59,841 bases of DNA from Sulfitobacter sp. Lineage in GTDB: Bacteria; Pseudomonadota; Alphaproteobacteria; Rhodobacterales; Rhodobacteraceae. A program made the position numbers and the translations under genes. The notes beneath the pieces are model-generated. The model was not told the DNA's origin and did no database searches. It worked only from the letters and a program-made list of their open reading frames with translations. Position 1 is the first letter of the stretch. Each line of letters opens with the position of its first letter. Where the stretch lies: contig JAQXCD010000027.1 of NCBI GenBank assembly GCA_029252045.1, forward strand, positions 1-59,841, given 5' to 3'. Shown one piece after another: positions 45,302 to 54,287 of this stretch.

Positions 45302-46866
45302 GTCGGTTCTTTCTCCCAATAGGGGATGCGGAGTTCTTTCTTGAGTATTTTTCCGATGGTGCTGCGCGGAAGTGTTTCGCGGATTTCGACCGCTGACAAC
45401 CGCTGGCTTTTACCAAGGGTTGCGTTGGCCCGATCGCGGATATCCTCGGCGCTGCGGGTTGCCCCTTCGCGCAGTACGACCAGGCCCAGCGGCGTCTCGC
45501 CCCATGCATCGGACGGCACACCAATCACGGCAGCATCTGTCACGTCCGCATCGGCCAGCAGAACCAGCTCCAGATCATTGGCGTAGATGTTCAAGCCACC
45601 GGAGATAATCATATCCTTCTTGCGGTCCGACAGGGTCAGAAAGCCATCGGCATCAAATGAGCCCATATCGCCGGAGCGGAAATAGACCTCGCCCGCCTGA
45701 TTACGCCAGATGTAGTCGGAGGTCAGGTCATCGCGGCCATAGTACCCAGCCATCATTGTAGGCCCACGGCCGCAAATCTCGCCCACCTCACCCAGAGGCA
45801 CTTCGTGGCCTGCCGCATCGATGAGGCGGATGTCGTTTCCGGGGGCCAGCTTGCCCACGGTGTGCAGCTTGCTCGGGTTTTCGTCTGCGACCAATACCGT
45901 CACCCCGCCGCCCTCTGTCAGGCCATAATATTCCACCAGCTTGCCGGGGAAGCGGGCCAGCACATCCGCCTTCAACGCCGCACGCAAGGGCGCAGAGGTA
46001 GAGAACTTGACGCGCATGGAGGACAAATCAAAGCTGTCGAAATCCGGCACATCCATGATGCGTTTGTATTGCACAGGCACCAGCATCGTGTGGGTGATCG
46101 CCTCTTGCTCGACGATCTGCAGGTATTCGCGGGCGTCGAATTTGGGCATCAGATACACGGTGGAGCCACCAAAAAGTGTCGGCAAAAACGCTACAATCGT
46201 TGTGTTGGAATAGAGCGGCGTGGAGATCAGCGTGCGCGCGTTATCGTCATAACCGTTGGGCGTGACCCGGTCCATTTGCGCAGCGCGCATCTGATGGTTG
46301 TGCAAAATGCCTTTGGGCGTGCCCGTGGTGCCAGAGGAATAGATCAGGTTGAAGGCATCCGACATCGCAATCGGGATCAACGGATCGGTAGTGGCAGCAC
46401 TGGCCAGCGTTGCCTCGTAATCCGCAAAATCAGCGTGCTCAAAATCAATTGCAACACGCACCATTGGCAGCTCAGCAATGAAGTCTGCAAGCAGGTGCAA
46501 ATACTGCTCCGCCACAAAAACCGCACGCGCACCGCTGTCTTCCAGCATTTTGCGCAGCGCATCCGGCGAGGCCATGGAAGACAGCGGCGTAGCGCAGCCC
46601 CCGGCCCGCACGATGCCCATAAACAGCTCGGCGTAGGCGATGGAGTTGGCCGACAGGATCGCGACGTTATCGCCTTTGCCTACCCCCATATCCAACAGGG
46701 CATTCGCAACACGGTTGAGCCGCAGATCAAACGCGCCCCATGTGATGTGCTGTTCACCGCAGACAAGTGCGGTCGCATCGGGATGGGCAGCAGCGTTGGT
46801 GCGCAAGCGGTCAACAATTGTAACCATGGAGGACGGATCGGAAATCGGGGGGGATATTGTGAGCAT
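45298..46866 (-). CDS. AMP-dependent acyl-CoA synthetase/ligase
   Basis: 522 residues of the acyl-adenylate family. LIYSSGTTGTPKGILHNHQ is the P-loop-like motif, VEYYGLTEGGGVTVLV the A5 region, YFRSGDMGSFDADGFLTLSDRKKD the A7/A8 hinge and LPRSTIGKILKKELR the catalytic lysine. The substrate is not evident. It lies 3 bp after the fused TRAP permease and overlaps the ThDP enzyme, so the imported acid is probably activated here. An alternative start is ATG 46827. Confidence 0.88.
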   Translation of the reverse strand: MLTISPPISDPSSMVTIVDRLRTNAAAHPDATALVCGEQHITWGAFDLRLNRVANALLDMGVGKGDNVAILSANSIAYAELFMGIVRAGGCATPLSSMASPDALRKMLEDSGARAVFVAEQYLHLLADFIAELPMVRVAIDFEHADFADYEATLASAATTDPLIPIAMSDAFNLIYSSGTTGTPKGILHNHQMRAAQMDRVTPNGYDDNARTLISTPLYSNTTIVAFLPTLFGGSTVYLMPKFDAREYLQIVEQEAITHTMLVPVQYKRIMDVPDFDSFDLSSMRVKFSTSAPLRAALKADVLARFPGKLVEYYGLTEGGGVTVLVADENPSKLHTVGKLAPGNDIRLIDAAGHEVPLGEVGEICGRGPTMMAGYYGRDDLTSDYIWRNQAGEVYFRSGDMGSFDADGFLTLSDRKKDMIISGGLNIYANDLELVLLADADVTDAAVIGVPSDAWGETPLGLVVLREGATRSAEDIRDRANATLGKSQRLSAVEIRETLPRSTIGKILKKELRIPYWEKEPT

Positions 46867-46869
46867 CGG

Positions 46870-48864
46870 TCAGGCCACTCGTGGATCGTCTTTATTTGCT
46901 TGCCACGCAATAAAGACCGGGAATGCACAGAACGCAGCACCAACAGCGAAAGACCCCGCATAGCTCAGCGGCAGAAGCGCAGTCTCGGGCTTGGCGATGA
47001 GCACACCACCGATGAACAGCAATATTCGCATCGGGTAGCCCAGCGGCCCTTCCAGCGGACCGACAAGGCTAATGTAGCCTTGCAGCGCAGACGAGATAAG
47101 CGCGACACCGGTCAGCGCGCAGGTAAGTGCCACGACAACTTCCCATGCAGGCGCCTGACCGATCAGCGCCGGGTTGAGGACAAAGAAGAAGGGCGCGATG
47201 TAGATGACACCACCCAGTCGCATTGCCTCGAACCCCGTGGCAATCGGGTTGGACCCCGCCATGGTAGAGGCCGCAAAAGCGCCCAGCGCCACAGGTGGTG
47301 TGATAAAGCTGACCATGCCCCAGTAAAGGATGAACAGGTGCACGGCGAGTTGGTTCAGCCCACCCGCCTCAAGCGCGGGGGCCAGCACGACGGCAAGGAA
47401 AATGTAGCAAGCCGTAACTGTCATACCCATGCCAAAGATAAATGCGGTCAGCGCGCCCATGCCCAGCAGGACCAACGTGTTGTCCCCTGCCATAAACACA
47501 AGCTCGTTCACCAGCGTCCCCGCAAGACCGGTCGCAGAGAAGGAGCCGACAATCAGGCCCACACCCAGCAAGATCGCTGTAAGCTCGGCCAGTCCCATGC
47601 CGACACCAACGATCATGTTGCCCAGACGTTGCTTGTTCAGGCGGAACCGCGCGCGGAACTGGTTGACCATCAGCAGCAGAGCCGTCGCATAGAACGGTGC
47701 AGAGGATTCCTGCCGCAGGCCGATCATCATATAGAGCAGCAGGGCAAAGACGAAGATATAAGGCCAGCCTTCGGCCATGACCGCACGCAGTTGCGGCAGG
47801 TCAGGTTTGGGCAGGCCGCGCAGGCCCCGTTTGGCGGAATAGGCGTCGATGCCCGTGAACAGGCCCCAATAAAACAGAATGCTGGGGATGGCCGCCGCCA
47901 GTGCGATTTCCACATAGGGGCGCGAGAGGAACGAGGCCATGATGAACGCCGTGGCGCCCATGATGGGCGGCATCAGGACGCCACCGGTTGATGCGCAGGC
48001 TTCGGTTGCCGCCGCTGTCTTGGCGCTGAACCCTGTCTTGCGCATCGCGGGAATGGATACAGCGCCCGTCGTAAGCACGTTCGAGATAACCGAGCCGGAC
48101 ATAGACCCCATGAATCCGCTGGCAAAAATCGAGACCTTGGCCGCACCGCCGCGATAACCGCCAACCATACCAAGCGCGAGATCATTAAAGAATTGCCCGC
48201 CACCTGTGCGTTGCAGAACCGCACCAAACAGGATGAAGCCGATAACCACACCGCCGAAAGCTTTCATCGGGATGCCGAAGGAGCTTTCGGCAGAATAAAT
48301 GTGATAGGGAACCGTTTGCATAAACGTACTCTGGAAGCCCGAGAACGGATCCGGCACATGGCCTGCAAAGGTAGGATAGAACGCAAACAGCGTCACAATC
48401 AGGAACAGGACCAACCCGCCCGCGCGGCGTGTTGCCTCAAGCACCAGAAAGAAGAACACCACCGAGACATATTGCGCGGCCTCGGGTGCCGCGTATTCCC
48501 ACCCCTGCGACAGGTTTTGCTGTGCCGTTTGAACCAGATAGCCGGTGCATCCGAGGGCAATCGCGAAGAGCGCCCAGTCCAGCAGTGAAGGCACGCCACC
48601 TTTGCCACCGCGCATTTGGAAAATCAGGAAGCTGAGTGCCAGATACACCCCGCCCAGCAAATAAAGATACCGGCCCTCGATCAGGACAATGCCCGCAATC
48701 TGAAGGTTGAACAGCTGATTTACAACCAGCACCAGTGACATCAATGTACCGATAATCACCACCCAGCGGGCAGGGCCTGCCAAACGCTCTGACGGAGTCT
48801 CGCCGTCAATCGCTACTGCTTCGAGGCCCTTGGCGTTAGAGGTCGCTGTGATCTGGTCAGTCAT
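46870..48864 (-). CDS. TRAP transporter fused permease (4TM+12TM), TAXI type
   Basis: 664 residues. The N-terminal third corresponds to the small (DctQ-like) subunit and the rest to the large permease; about 16 hydrophobic segments are visible. Typical segments are GGGQFFNDLALGMVGGYRGG, GFMGSMSGSVISNVLTTGAV and TGGVLMPPIMGATAFIMASF. Fusion of the two subunits is the rule for TAXI-type TRAP systems. ATG 48864 is preferred because it gives a short cytoplasmic N-terminus. It is followed directly by the acyl-CoA ligase. Confidence 0.92.
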   Translation of the reverse strand: MTDQITATSNAKGLEAVAIDGETPSERLAGPARWVVIIGTLMSLVLVVNQLFNLQIAGIVLIEGRYLYLLGGVYLALSFLIFQMRGGKGGVPSLLDWALFAIALGCTGYLVQTAQQNLSQGWEYAAPEAAQYVSVVFFFLVLEATRRAGGLVLFLIVTLFAFYPTFAGHVPDPFSGFQSTFMQTVPYHIYSAESSFGIPMKAFGGVVIGFILFGAVLQRTGGGQFFNDLALGMVGGYRGGAAKVSIFASGFMGSMSGSVISNVLTTGAVSIPAMRKTGFSAKTAAATEACASTGGVLMPPIMGATAFIMASFLSRPYVEIALAAAIPSILFYWGLFTGIDAYSAKRGLRGLPKPDLPQLRAVMAEGWPYIFVFALLLYMMIGLRQESSAPFYATALLLMVNQFRARFRLNKQRLGNMIVGVGMGLAELTAILLGVGLIVGSFSATGLAGTLVNELVFMAGDNTLVLLGMGALTAFIFGMGMTVTACYIFLAVVLAPALEAGGLNQLAVHLFILYWGMVSFITPPVALGAFAASTMAGSNPIATGFEAMRLGGVIYIAPFFFVLNPALIGQAPAWEVVVALTCALTGVALISSALQGYISLVGPLEGPLGYPMRILLFIGGVLIAKPETALLPLSYAGSFAVGAAFCAFPVFIAWQANKDDPRVA

Positions 48865-48942
48865 GGGTTCATCCGCATCAGGTGGGAAACAGGAAAGACC
48901 GGCCCGCAAAATTGCGGGCCGGACACATGTGCTTTGCAGGTC

Positions 48943-50079
48943 TTAGAACGTAACTGGAAAGCCGCCGTCCTTAAGGGCCTTACGGCGGGCCTCGTCCCAT
49001 GCAGCCTCCCAATCAGCGGGTGCCGCTGCTTTGGTTGCTTCCCATGCGGCGATCAGGGCTGCCTGACGTGCGACCAGCTGGTCGTTATGCGCCTGCGCTT
49101 CGCCATTCCAGACGCCCGCTTCGGTGAAGTATTTGATCGCGCCGTTGTGGTACGGGACAACCCATTTCATGTTCTGCTTGTCCAGCGCCCAACCGCCGAT
49201 ACCGGGCGAGTTGCCGTCATACTTCGGGAACAGTTCAACCATCGCTTTGGTCATGTTGTAGACCAAGGCCTCGTCTGTCGTATCCATGGCGGTAAGAACG
49301 GGATAGGCGTATCCAGCCCCATGATAGCCGTCGGTTCCATCAATGCCCGCACCAACTGACGCTTTGTTGAGCGTGAAGAAGGGTGCAATCTCTTGCATTG
49401 CGGCAAAGCCTTCGGTGTTCGCAGGATCAATCGGGGGCCAGAACAAGCCGCGCGGGCCTGCCTCGGCCTCATAAGCCTTGCCGGAGTTGGTTGACGCAAA
49501 TGCCGCGTCAACCTGACCTTCGATCAGACCCGTCCAGCTTGCACCAAAACCGCCGAAATCAACGCGCTCGACATCATCCCATGTCAAACCGCCATAGGCC
49601 AGATAGGCCTCTGTGTTCACGTTCAGCGCGGGGGAGCCTACGATATAGGCAACGCGTTTGCCTTTCAGGTCTGCATAGGTCTCGATGCCCAGATCACCAG
49701 CGACGCCAACCGACAGGTTGATCGCGCCACCGTTGTTGGCCATCAGAACGCGCACTGCCTGCGGGCCCCAGTTCTCGGCACCGAAGTCAAACACGCCTTC
49801 TTGCGCCATAAAGCTACCGCCGACGCCGGTTGCCGAAAACTCTACCCGCCCCTGACGCAGTGGCTCGGTGCGCGAGATGTCGTTCTTGCCGGGCAGAACA
49901 CGCAGGTTCACGCCTGTGGCATCCTGCAACGCAGCACCGATTGCGACGGATTGGTTATAGCCCGCCGATCCGGTATCATATGCCGTCCAGTTCAACTGCT
50001 TTGGCAGATCAATGTCCTGAGCAACAGCCAGAGTGGCTGACATGCTGAGAACTGCAAATGTAGAAGCGATATATTTCAT
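48943..50079 (-). CDS. TAXI-family TRAP transporter solute-binding protein
   Basis: 378 residues with a signal peptide ending near TLAVAQD. The mature part has TAXI features: YDTGSAGYNQSVAIGAAL at the ligand-binding N-lobe, then GKRVAYIVGSPALNVNTEAYL. A good ribosome-binding site (GGGAGGAAA) precedes ATG 50079. It heads the minus-strand operon with the fused permease, ligase and ThDP enzyme. The ligand is unknown. Confidence 0.9.
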   Translation of the reverse strand: MKYIASTFAVLSMSATLAVAQDIDLPKQLNWTAYDTGSAGYNQSVAIGAALQDATGVNLRVLPGKNDISRTEPLRQGRVEFSATGVGGSFMAQEGVFDFGAENWGPQAVRVLMANNGGAINLSVGVAGDLGIETYADLKGKRVAYIVGSPALNVNTEAYLAYGGLTWDDVERVDFGGFGASWTGLIEGQVDAAFASTNSGKAYEAEAGPRGLFWPPIDPANTEGFAAMQEIAPFFTLNKASVGAGIDGTDGYHGAGYAYPVLTAMDTTDEALVYNMTKAMVELFPKYDGNSPGIGGWALDKQNMKWVVPYHNGAIKYFTEAGVWNGEAQAHNDQLVARQAALIAAWEATKAAAPADWEAAWDEARRKALKDGGFPVTF

Positions 50080-50393
50080 AGTTTCCTCCCAAAAAGTCCG
50101 TATTTTTGCCCACGTCTGGCGTGGCAAATCGGTCATCGCGGATGCGTTTTCTCCCGAAACGGCGTTCCGCTGTGTGGAAAAGGATACGAACCTTAACTTT
50201 CAGGAGTCAACAAAGTTCACGGTATTTCCGGGCTGGTTTGTATGTTTCATCGGATTTCCGTCATGTCGGCACGATTGCGTTTCGCATAGCAAAACGCAGG
50301 CGGCCCTCGCCCCCGAAAACACCTACGCGCTTTACGCTGGACCTTGGCGGTATGTGCAATAGAACGGGGTATTCCTGCCATCCGGAGCCCTGC
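50080..50393. other. 314-bp divergent promoter region between the TAXI operon and mnmH
   Basis: No gene is supported. An inverted repeat TGCGTTT-N9-AAACGCA (50276-50298) is a possible operator. The mnmH reading frame stays open upstream to 50106 but that part has no rhodanese similarity, so it is regarded as non-coding. Confidence 0.45.
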
Positions 50394-51440
50394 ATGATCC
50401 GCCAGACCCTCACATCACTATCGTCCATAGCCGGAATCGGGGCCGATACGATCATTGATGTGCGCGCACCACTCGAGTTTGCAGAGGACCATATTCCCGG
50501 CGCGATCAACCTTCCGGTGCTGAGCGATGACGAACGCGCGCAAGTCGGCACAATCTACACCCGACAGAGCGCCTTTCTGGCGCGCAAGGTGGGTGCCGCA
50601 CTGGTGGCCGCAAATGCCTCGCGCCACTTGCAAGGACCTCTTGCGGATAAGCAGGGCGATTGGCAGCCGTTGGTCTATTGCTGGCGCGGCGGGCAACGCT
50701 CAGGCTCGTTTGCGACGATCCTTGATCAGGTTGGGTGGCGCGTGCATTTGATTGAAGGGGGCTATCGCAGTTACCGCAAGCAAGTCACCGCACGTCTCTA
50801 CGACACGCCGCTCCCGCACCGGATCAGATTGATTGACGGCGGGACGGGCACTGCAAAGACGGCGCTCCTGCACCATCTGAGAGACGCTGGCGCACAAATT
50901 CTGGATCTTGAGGGATTGGCGGCACATCGCGGATCACTGTTCGGATCGCTCGATATCGCACAGCCCTCGCAAAAGATGTTTGAATCCCGCCTTGCTGCTG
51001 AACTGGAGGCACTGGATCCCGCGCAAATCACTTGGGTTGAAGGAGAGAGCAGCAAGATTGGCGGACGTATGATACCACCCGCGCTTTGGGCTGCAATGAT
51101 TGCAGCGCCCCGAATTGAGGTCAGCGCGCCGATTGCCGCCCGCGCCGCCTTTCTTGCCACCGCCTATGCCGATCTGACGCAAGACCGTGAAAAATTGAAC
51201 CAACAGATTGGCCAACTGTCGAGCTATCATGCTGCGGCCACGATCACGGGCTGGCATGCACTGGCAGAGGGTGCGGATTGGGAGACGTTGGCAGGGGAGT
51301 TGATGTCGCAACACTACGATCCGCGGTATACGAAATCACAGGCGCGGGCGGATCAGACTCCCGAACAGTTCACGCTGGAGGCACTCGACCCCGAGACACT
51401 CGCCGACGCCGCACGCAGCCTAATCGAACAGTTCAGCTAA
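50394..51440 (+). CDS. mnmH: tRNA 2-selenouridine synthase
   Basis: 348 residues. Residues about 1-125 are a rhodanese domain with the catalytic cysteine (C96) in VYCWRGGQRSGS, and residues about 140-348 a P-loop domain with Walker A GGTGTAKT at about 149-156. MnmH (also called SelU or YbbB) replaces sulfur with selenium in the wobble uridine of certain tRNAs, using selenophosphate. ATG 50394 is chosen because the rhodanese fold starts there. It converges on selD with an 8-bp overlap, placing the selenophosphate user beside its maker. Confidence 0.93.
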   Translation: MIRQTLTSLSSIAGIGADTIIDVRAPLEFAEDHIPGAINLPVLSDDERAQVGTIYTRQSAFLARKVGAALVAANASRHLQGPLADKQGDWQPLVYCWRGGQRSGSFATILDQVGWRVHLIEGGYRSYRKQVTARLYDTPLPHRIRLIDGGTGTAKTALLHHLRDAGAQILDLEGLAAHRGSLFGSLDIAQPSQKMFESRLAAELEALDPAQITWVEGESSKIGGRMIPPALWAAMIAAPRIEVSAPIAARAAFLATAYADLTQDREKLNQQIGQLSSYHAAATITGWHALAEGADWETLAGELMSQHYDPRYTKSQARADQTPEQFTLEALDPETLADAARSLIEQFS

Positions 51441-53598
51441 CGCGGATCGGGCCTGAGCCTGCCGACAATGCTCCGATGATGTGCCCTTCGCAACCTTGGT
51501 CACGCAGTGCTTCCAATGCCGTCTCGGCGGCATCGCGAGGCAGAGCAGCGAGAAGGCCGCCTGCTGTTTGCGGATCATGCAAAAGCGGATCGGGGAGGCC
51601 GGTTGTCAGCGCGTCAGCCGTATTGGCAGCCAGCAAAGACGAAAACACCCCTGCGTCAGACAGCTCACGCGCGCCTTCATAGACAGGTACCTTATCACGC
51701 CATATCTCGGCCTGCACACCGGACGCGGCACAAATCGCCTGAACATGGCCCGCAAGGCCAAAGCCTGTAACATCCGTCATGGCATGCGCGTTCTTCAGAA
51801 TGCCCGCCGCGATATGCTGGGGCTGCTCCATCATAGCCAGCGTTCGGGCCACAATCCGCGCAGGCGCCTTGCCCGCCATATGCGCAGCAAGAATCACGCC
51901 ACTGCCGATGGGTCGTGTGAGCAACAGCACATCCCCCGCTATCGCTCCCGCGACCGTGATCGGCATATCAGGCCGTATGCCTGTCACTGTAAAACCAATC
52001 GTCAGCTCCGCGCCCATAGTGGTATGTCCCCCCACAATAGTGGCACCAGCGACCTCGAAAACAGCGCGCGCGGCATCGTTGATTTCACGCAGTGTGCGCT
52101 CTTGAAGCCCTGCCGACATACGCGGCAGGATAATCGTGGACAAGGCCACTTGGGGCGCTGCTCCCATGGCCCAGACGTCGCCCAGCGCATGAACGGCCGC
52201 AATGCATGTCATCTGGACAGGGTCTTCGATAAAGGCGCGCAGGTGATCAGTGCTCAGGACTTGGAAGCTACCGTTCGGCCCCCGCAGAATAGCAGCATCA
52301 TCGCCCGGCCCCGCAATCACGTCAGCGTGCAGCGGAGCGGTGCCCGTACCAATCGCGCGGCCCAGAACGGCGCCACCCACCTTGGCACCACACCCGCCGC
52401 ACAGCGGGACGGATTGCGCATCATCTGCCACACCGCCTGCGACTACTTTCGGCAAGGCGGACGTCTCCATCACCGGAAGCTGGTCAAGCTTGGCCATAAA
52501 CGCACGGTCGATCCGGTCTTTCCACTGCCACAGCAGAGGAGCCGACGGCGCAAAGCCGTATTTCTCGGCCATCGCGGATTTGCCACCAAGCGAGATGAGT
52601 TTGAGATATGATTTCTGCGGGCGGAAGGGTTTAAGAGGCCCCCCTGTGAGAGCCGCGCGCAAGTTGTGATGGAGCACAGGCGCCGCGCGCACGGCAAAAA
52701 CACCCGCCTTGGGGCGCGGCGCAAAAGGCATGTGGGCACAATCGCCGACAGCAAACAGGGTCGCATCCCCCTGAACGCGCAACTCCGGATCGGTGAGGAT
52801 GAAGCCCTCATGCAGAGGCAAATCCGTCTGTGCAATCCAGCCATGTGGAAAGGCGCCAGCTGCGCCCACACATAACGCAGCCTCAACAGGAGGGTGCCCT
52901 GCAATCACAACTTCGCCTGCGCGGATTTCGGTAATCTGCGCGTTGGGGAGGATGGTGATGCCCAAATCAGTCATAGCAATATGCAGCTTGCTACGCGCCT
53001 GCGGCCCGACACCAGAAATCTCCGGTCCCGCCTCGATCACAGTCACTTGCGGAGTGGCGCCGCTGTTGCGCAGGGCAAATGCCATTGCCATTGCCAACTC
53101 GCAGCCCGCAACGCCGCCGCCAATCACGACGATCTTCGCGGGCTTGGTGCCGCTTTGCACGGTCTCCAGAAACACACGCCATGTTTGCGCGTAGACATCC
53201 AATGGCTTGGCACCGACCGCGTGTTCGGCGAAACCTATAATATCCATGCGCGCAGTGATGCCGATATCAATAGAGGCAACGTCATAAGCAACAGGCCCGC
53301 GCCCTTCCACATGCACAACGCCCGCCTTGCGGTCGATGCCGGTGGCGTGGCTCAGGATCAGGCGCGCGCCTGCAAAGCGCGCAAGGCGGACCAGATCAAT
53401 CTCTAACGTGTCGCGGCTGTAGTGGCCTGCGATATGCCCCGGCAACATGCCGGTGTAAGGCGCTGTCGGGCCGGGGTTGATTACCGTCAGCCGCGCGCCC
53501 GGTAGCGGGTCCATGCCCCATTTGCGCAGCACCAGCGCGTGCGCATGCCCGCCCCCAACTAGCACCAGATCACGGGTGTAAGGGACGGTGTTCAGCAT
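51433..53598 (-). CDS. selD: Fused FAD-dependent oxidoreductase / selenide, water dikinase
   Basis: 721 residues. Residues 1 to about 370 form a pyridine-nucleotide-disulfide-type flavoprotein (LVLVGGGHAHALVLRK; a second dinucleotide motif IVVIGGGVAGCELAMAM at about 156-172). Residues about 385-721 are SelD: the catalytic pair is Cys403 and Lys406 in CGGCGAKVGG, followed by GPGDDAAILRGPNGSFQV, STDHLRAFIEDP and the late HAMTDVTGFGLAGH. The active-site residue is encoded as Cys, not Sec. SelD makes selenophosphate from selenide and ATP for both SelA and MnmH; the fused flavoprotein may supply reduced selenium. It is separated from the selenoprotein gene by a terminator, so it has its own promoter. 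Confidence 0.94.
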   Translation of the reverse strand: MLNTVPYTRDLVLVGGGHAHALVLRKWGMDPLPGARLTVINPGPTAPYTGMLPGHIAGHYSRDTLEIDLVRLARFAGARLILSHATGIDRKAGVVHVEGRGPVAYDVASIDIGITARMDIIGFAEHAVGAKPLDVYAQTWRVFLETVQSGTKPAKIVVIGGGVAGCELAMAMAFALRNSGATPQVTVIEAGPEISGVGPQARSKLHIAMTDLGITILPNAQITEIRAGEVVIAGHPPVEAALCVGAAGAFPHGWIAQTDLPLHEGFILTDPELRVQGDATLFAVGDCAHMPFAPRPKAGVFAVRAAPVLHHNLRAALTGGPLKPFRPQKSYLKLISLGGKSAMAEKYGFAPSAPLLWQWKDRIDRAFMAKLDQLPVMETSALPKVVAGGVADDAQSVPLCGGCGAKVGGAVLGRAIGTGTAPLHADVIAGPGDDAAILRGPNGSFQVLSTDHLRAFIEDPVQMTCIAAVHALGDVWAMGAAPQVALSTIILPRMSAGLQERTLREINDAARAVFEVAGATIVGGHTTMGAELTIGFTVTGIRPDMPITVAGAIAGDVLLLTRPIGSGVILAAHMAGKAPARIVARTLAMMEQPQHIAAGILKNAHAMTDVTGFGLAGHVQAICAASGVQAEIWRDKVPVYEGARELSDAGVFSSLLAANTADALTTGLPDPLLHDPQTAGGLLAALPRDAAETALEALRDQGCEGHIIGALSAGSGPIRVS

Positions 53599-53708
53599 GC
53601 GAGTGCATCCTTGCTAATTATTATGAATTTCATGCTACTGTATCTGCCCGCTGCACACAGAAATGTCCAAGCACGATACCGTAATTTGCTGAAAGCCGCA
53701 CAAACGCA

Positions 53709-53738
53709 AAACACCGCCCCAAACGCGGGGCGGTGTTT
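53709..53738 (-). terminator. Strong terminator after the selenoprotein gene
   Basis: AAACACCGCCCC (53709-53720) pairs perfectly over 12 bp with GGGGCGGTGTTT (53727-53738) around a 6-base loop. It begins 3 bases after the minus-strand selenoprotein stop at 53742. The T-rich sequence TTTGCGTTTG follows on the minus strand. It ends the selA-to-selenoprotein operon and separates it from selD. Confidence 0.85.
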
Positions 53739-53741
53739 AAT

Positions 53742-54263
53742 CTAGTTTTGCGTCAGCGCCGCGATGATCTCCTTAAGAGCTTGCGCCGCTTTAATGCGCA
53801 TTTCATCGTCGGTTGCATCCTGTATCGGATGCGGCACCAGTACATAATGTGCGCCGTTCATACCCAGCGCGCGTCGCTGGCTTTCTGCAGCCTCTCCAAA
53901 CTCGCTGGAAGCGATAGAGACTGATGGGATCCCCTGGGTTTCAAACCAGACATTGTCGTGCATACTGCACGTTGTGCAGGATCCTCAGTCGGCCAATGCT
54001 TCGACCAGATAGGTGCAGGTGTCGCGGATTTCGTGCCGCAAGGCATCGGGACACGGCTTGGCAAACGTGGGCTTGGTAAAACGGCGCACCGTCACATCGG
54101 GCGCTTTTTGTTTCAGCAGTTTTTCCAGCTCGTCCAGCATGATGTTGCCGCGCGGCTTGCTGATGTCCAGCAGGCCGATCACACCAGACAGCGTGCCGCT
54201 GCGCGGGGTCACTTGCCGCTCAACCGGTACACGTTCGTCAGTGGGGTCGAGAATAATTGTCAT
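53742..54263 (-). CDS. UGSC-family selenoprotein (in-frame TGA at 53985-53987 read as selenocysteine)
   Basis: Read through one in-frame TGA, the gene encodes 173 residues with selenocysteine at position 93. The first 92 residues (to YLVEALAD) and the last 73 (from MHDNVWFETQGIPSVS) are in the same frame; nine intervening codons give U-G-S-C-T-T-C-S. This is the UGSC motif after which a family of (seleno)proteins of unknown function is named; I recall the family name only. Position 93 follows a helix, as in redox-active sites, and Cys96 and Cys99 could form a selenenylsulfide. An ideal ribosome-binding site (AAAGGAGG) precedes ATG 54263. The late VLVPHPIQDATDDEMR is probably conserved. Neighbours are selB, tRNA-Sec and a thioredoxin-like protein 24 bp upstream. 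No signal peptide: cytoplasmic. Confidence 0.93.
53965..53979 (-). promoter_or_regulatory. SECIS-like hairpin directly after the Sec codon
   Basis: CTGCAC-AAC-GTGCAG is a perfect 6-bp stem with a 3-base loop, beginning five bases after the TGA on the coding strand. Bacterial SECIS elements are coding-region stem-loops immediately 3' of the UGA that bind the C-terminal domain of SelB. The position fits. The hairpin also encodes the UGSC(TTC) residues, so its conservation would serve both protein and RNA. Confidence 0.7.
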
Positions 54264-54287
54264 ACATTCCTCCTTTCTGATCTCAGC

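Noticed and set aside
45805..47991. A 728-codon open frame on the plus strand
   Set aside because: It is antisense to the CoA ligase and the fused TRAP permease, with His/Arg/Gln-rich composition typical of a shadow frame.
52384..52410. SelD itself as a selenoprotein
   Set aside because: The active-site position is a normal Cys codon (C403) and no in-frame TGA exists in the gene.
53985..53987. TGA as a genuine stop of a 92-residue protein
   Set aside because: The following codons continue a UGSC motif and a family-like C-terminus in the same frame, a SECIS-like hairpin follows, and the full Sec machinery is in the operon.
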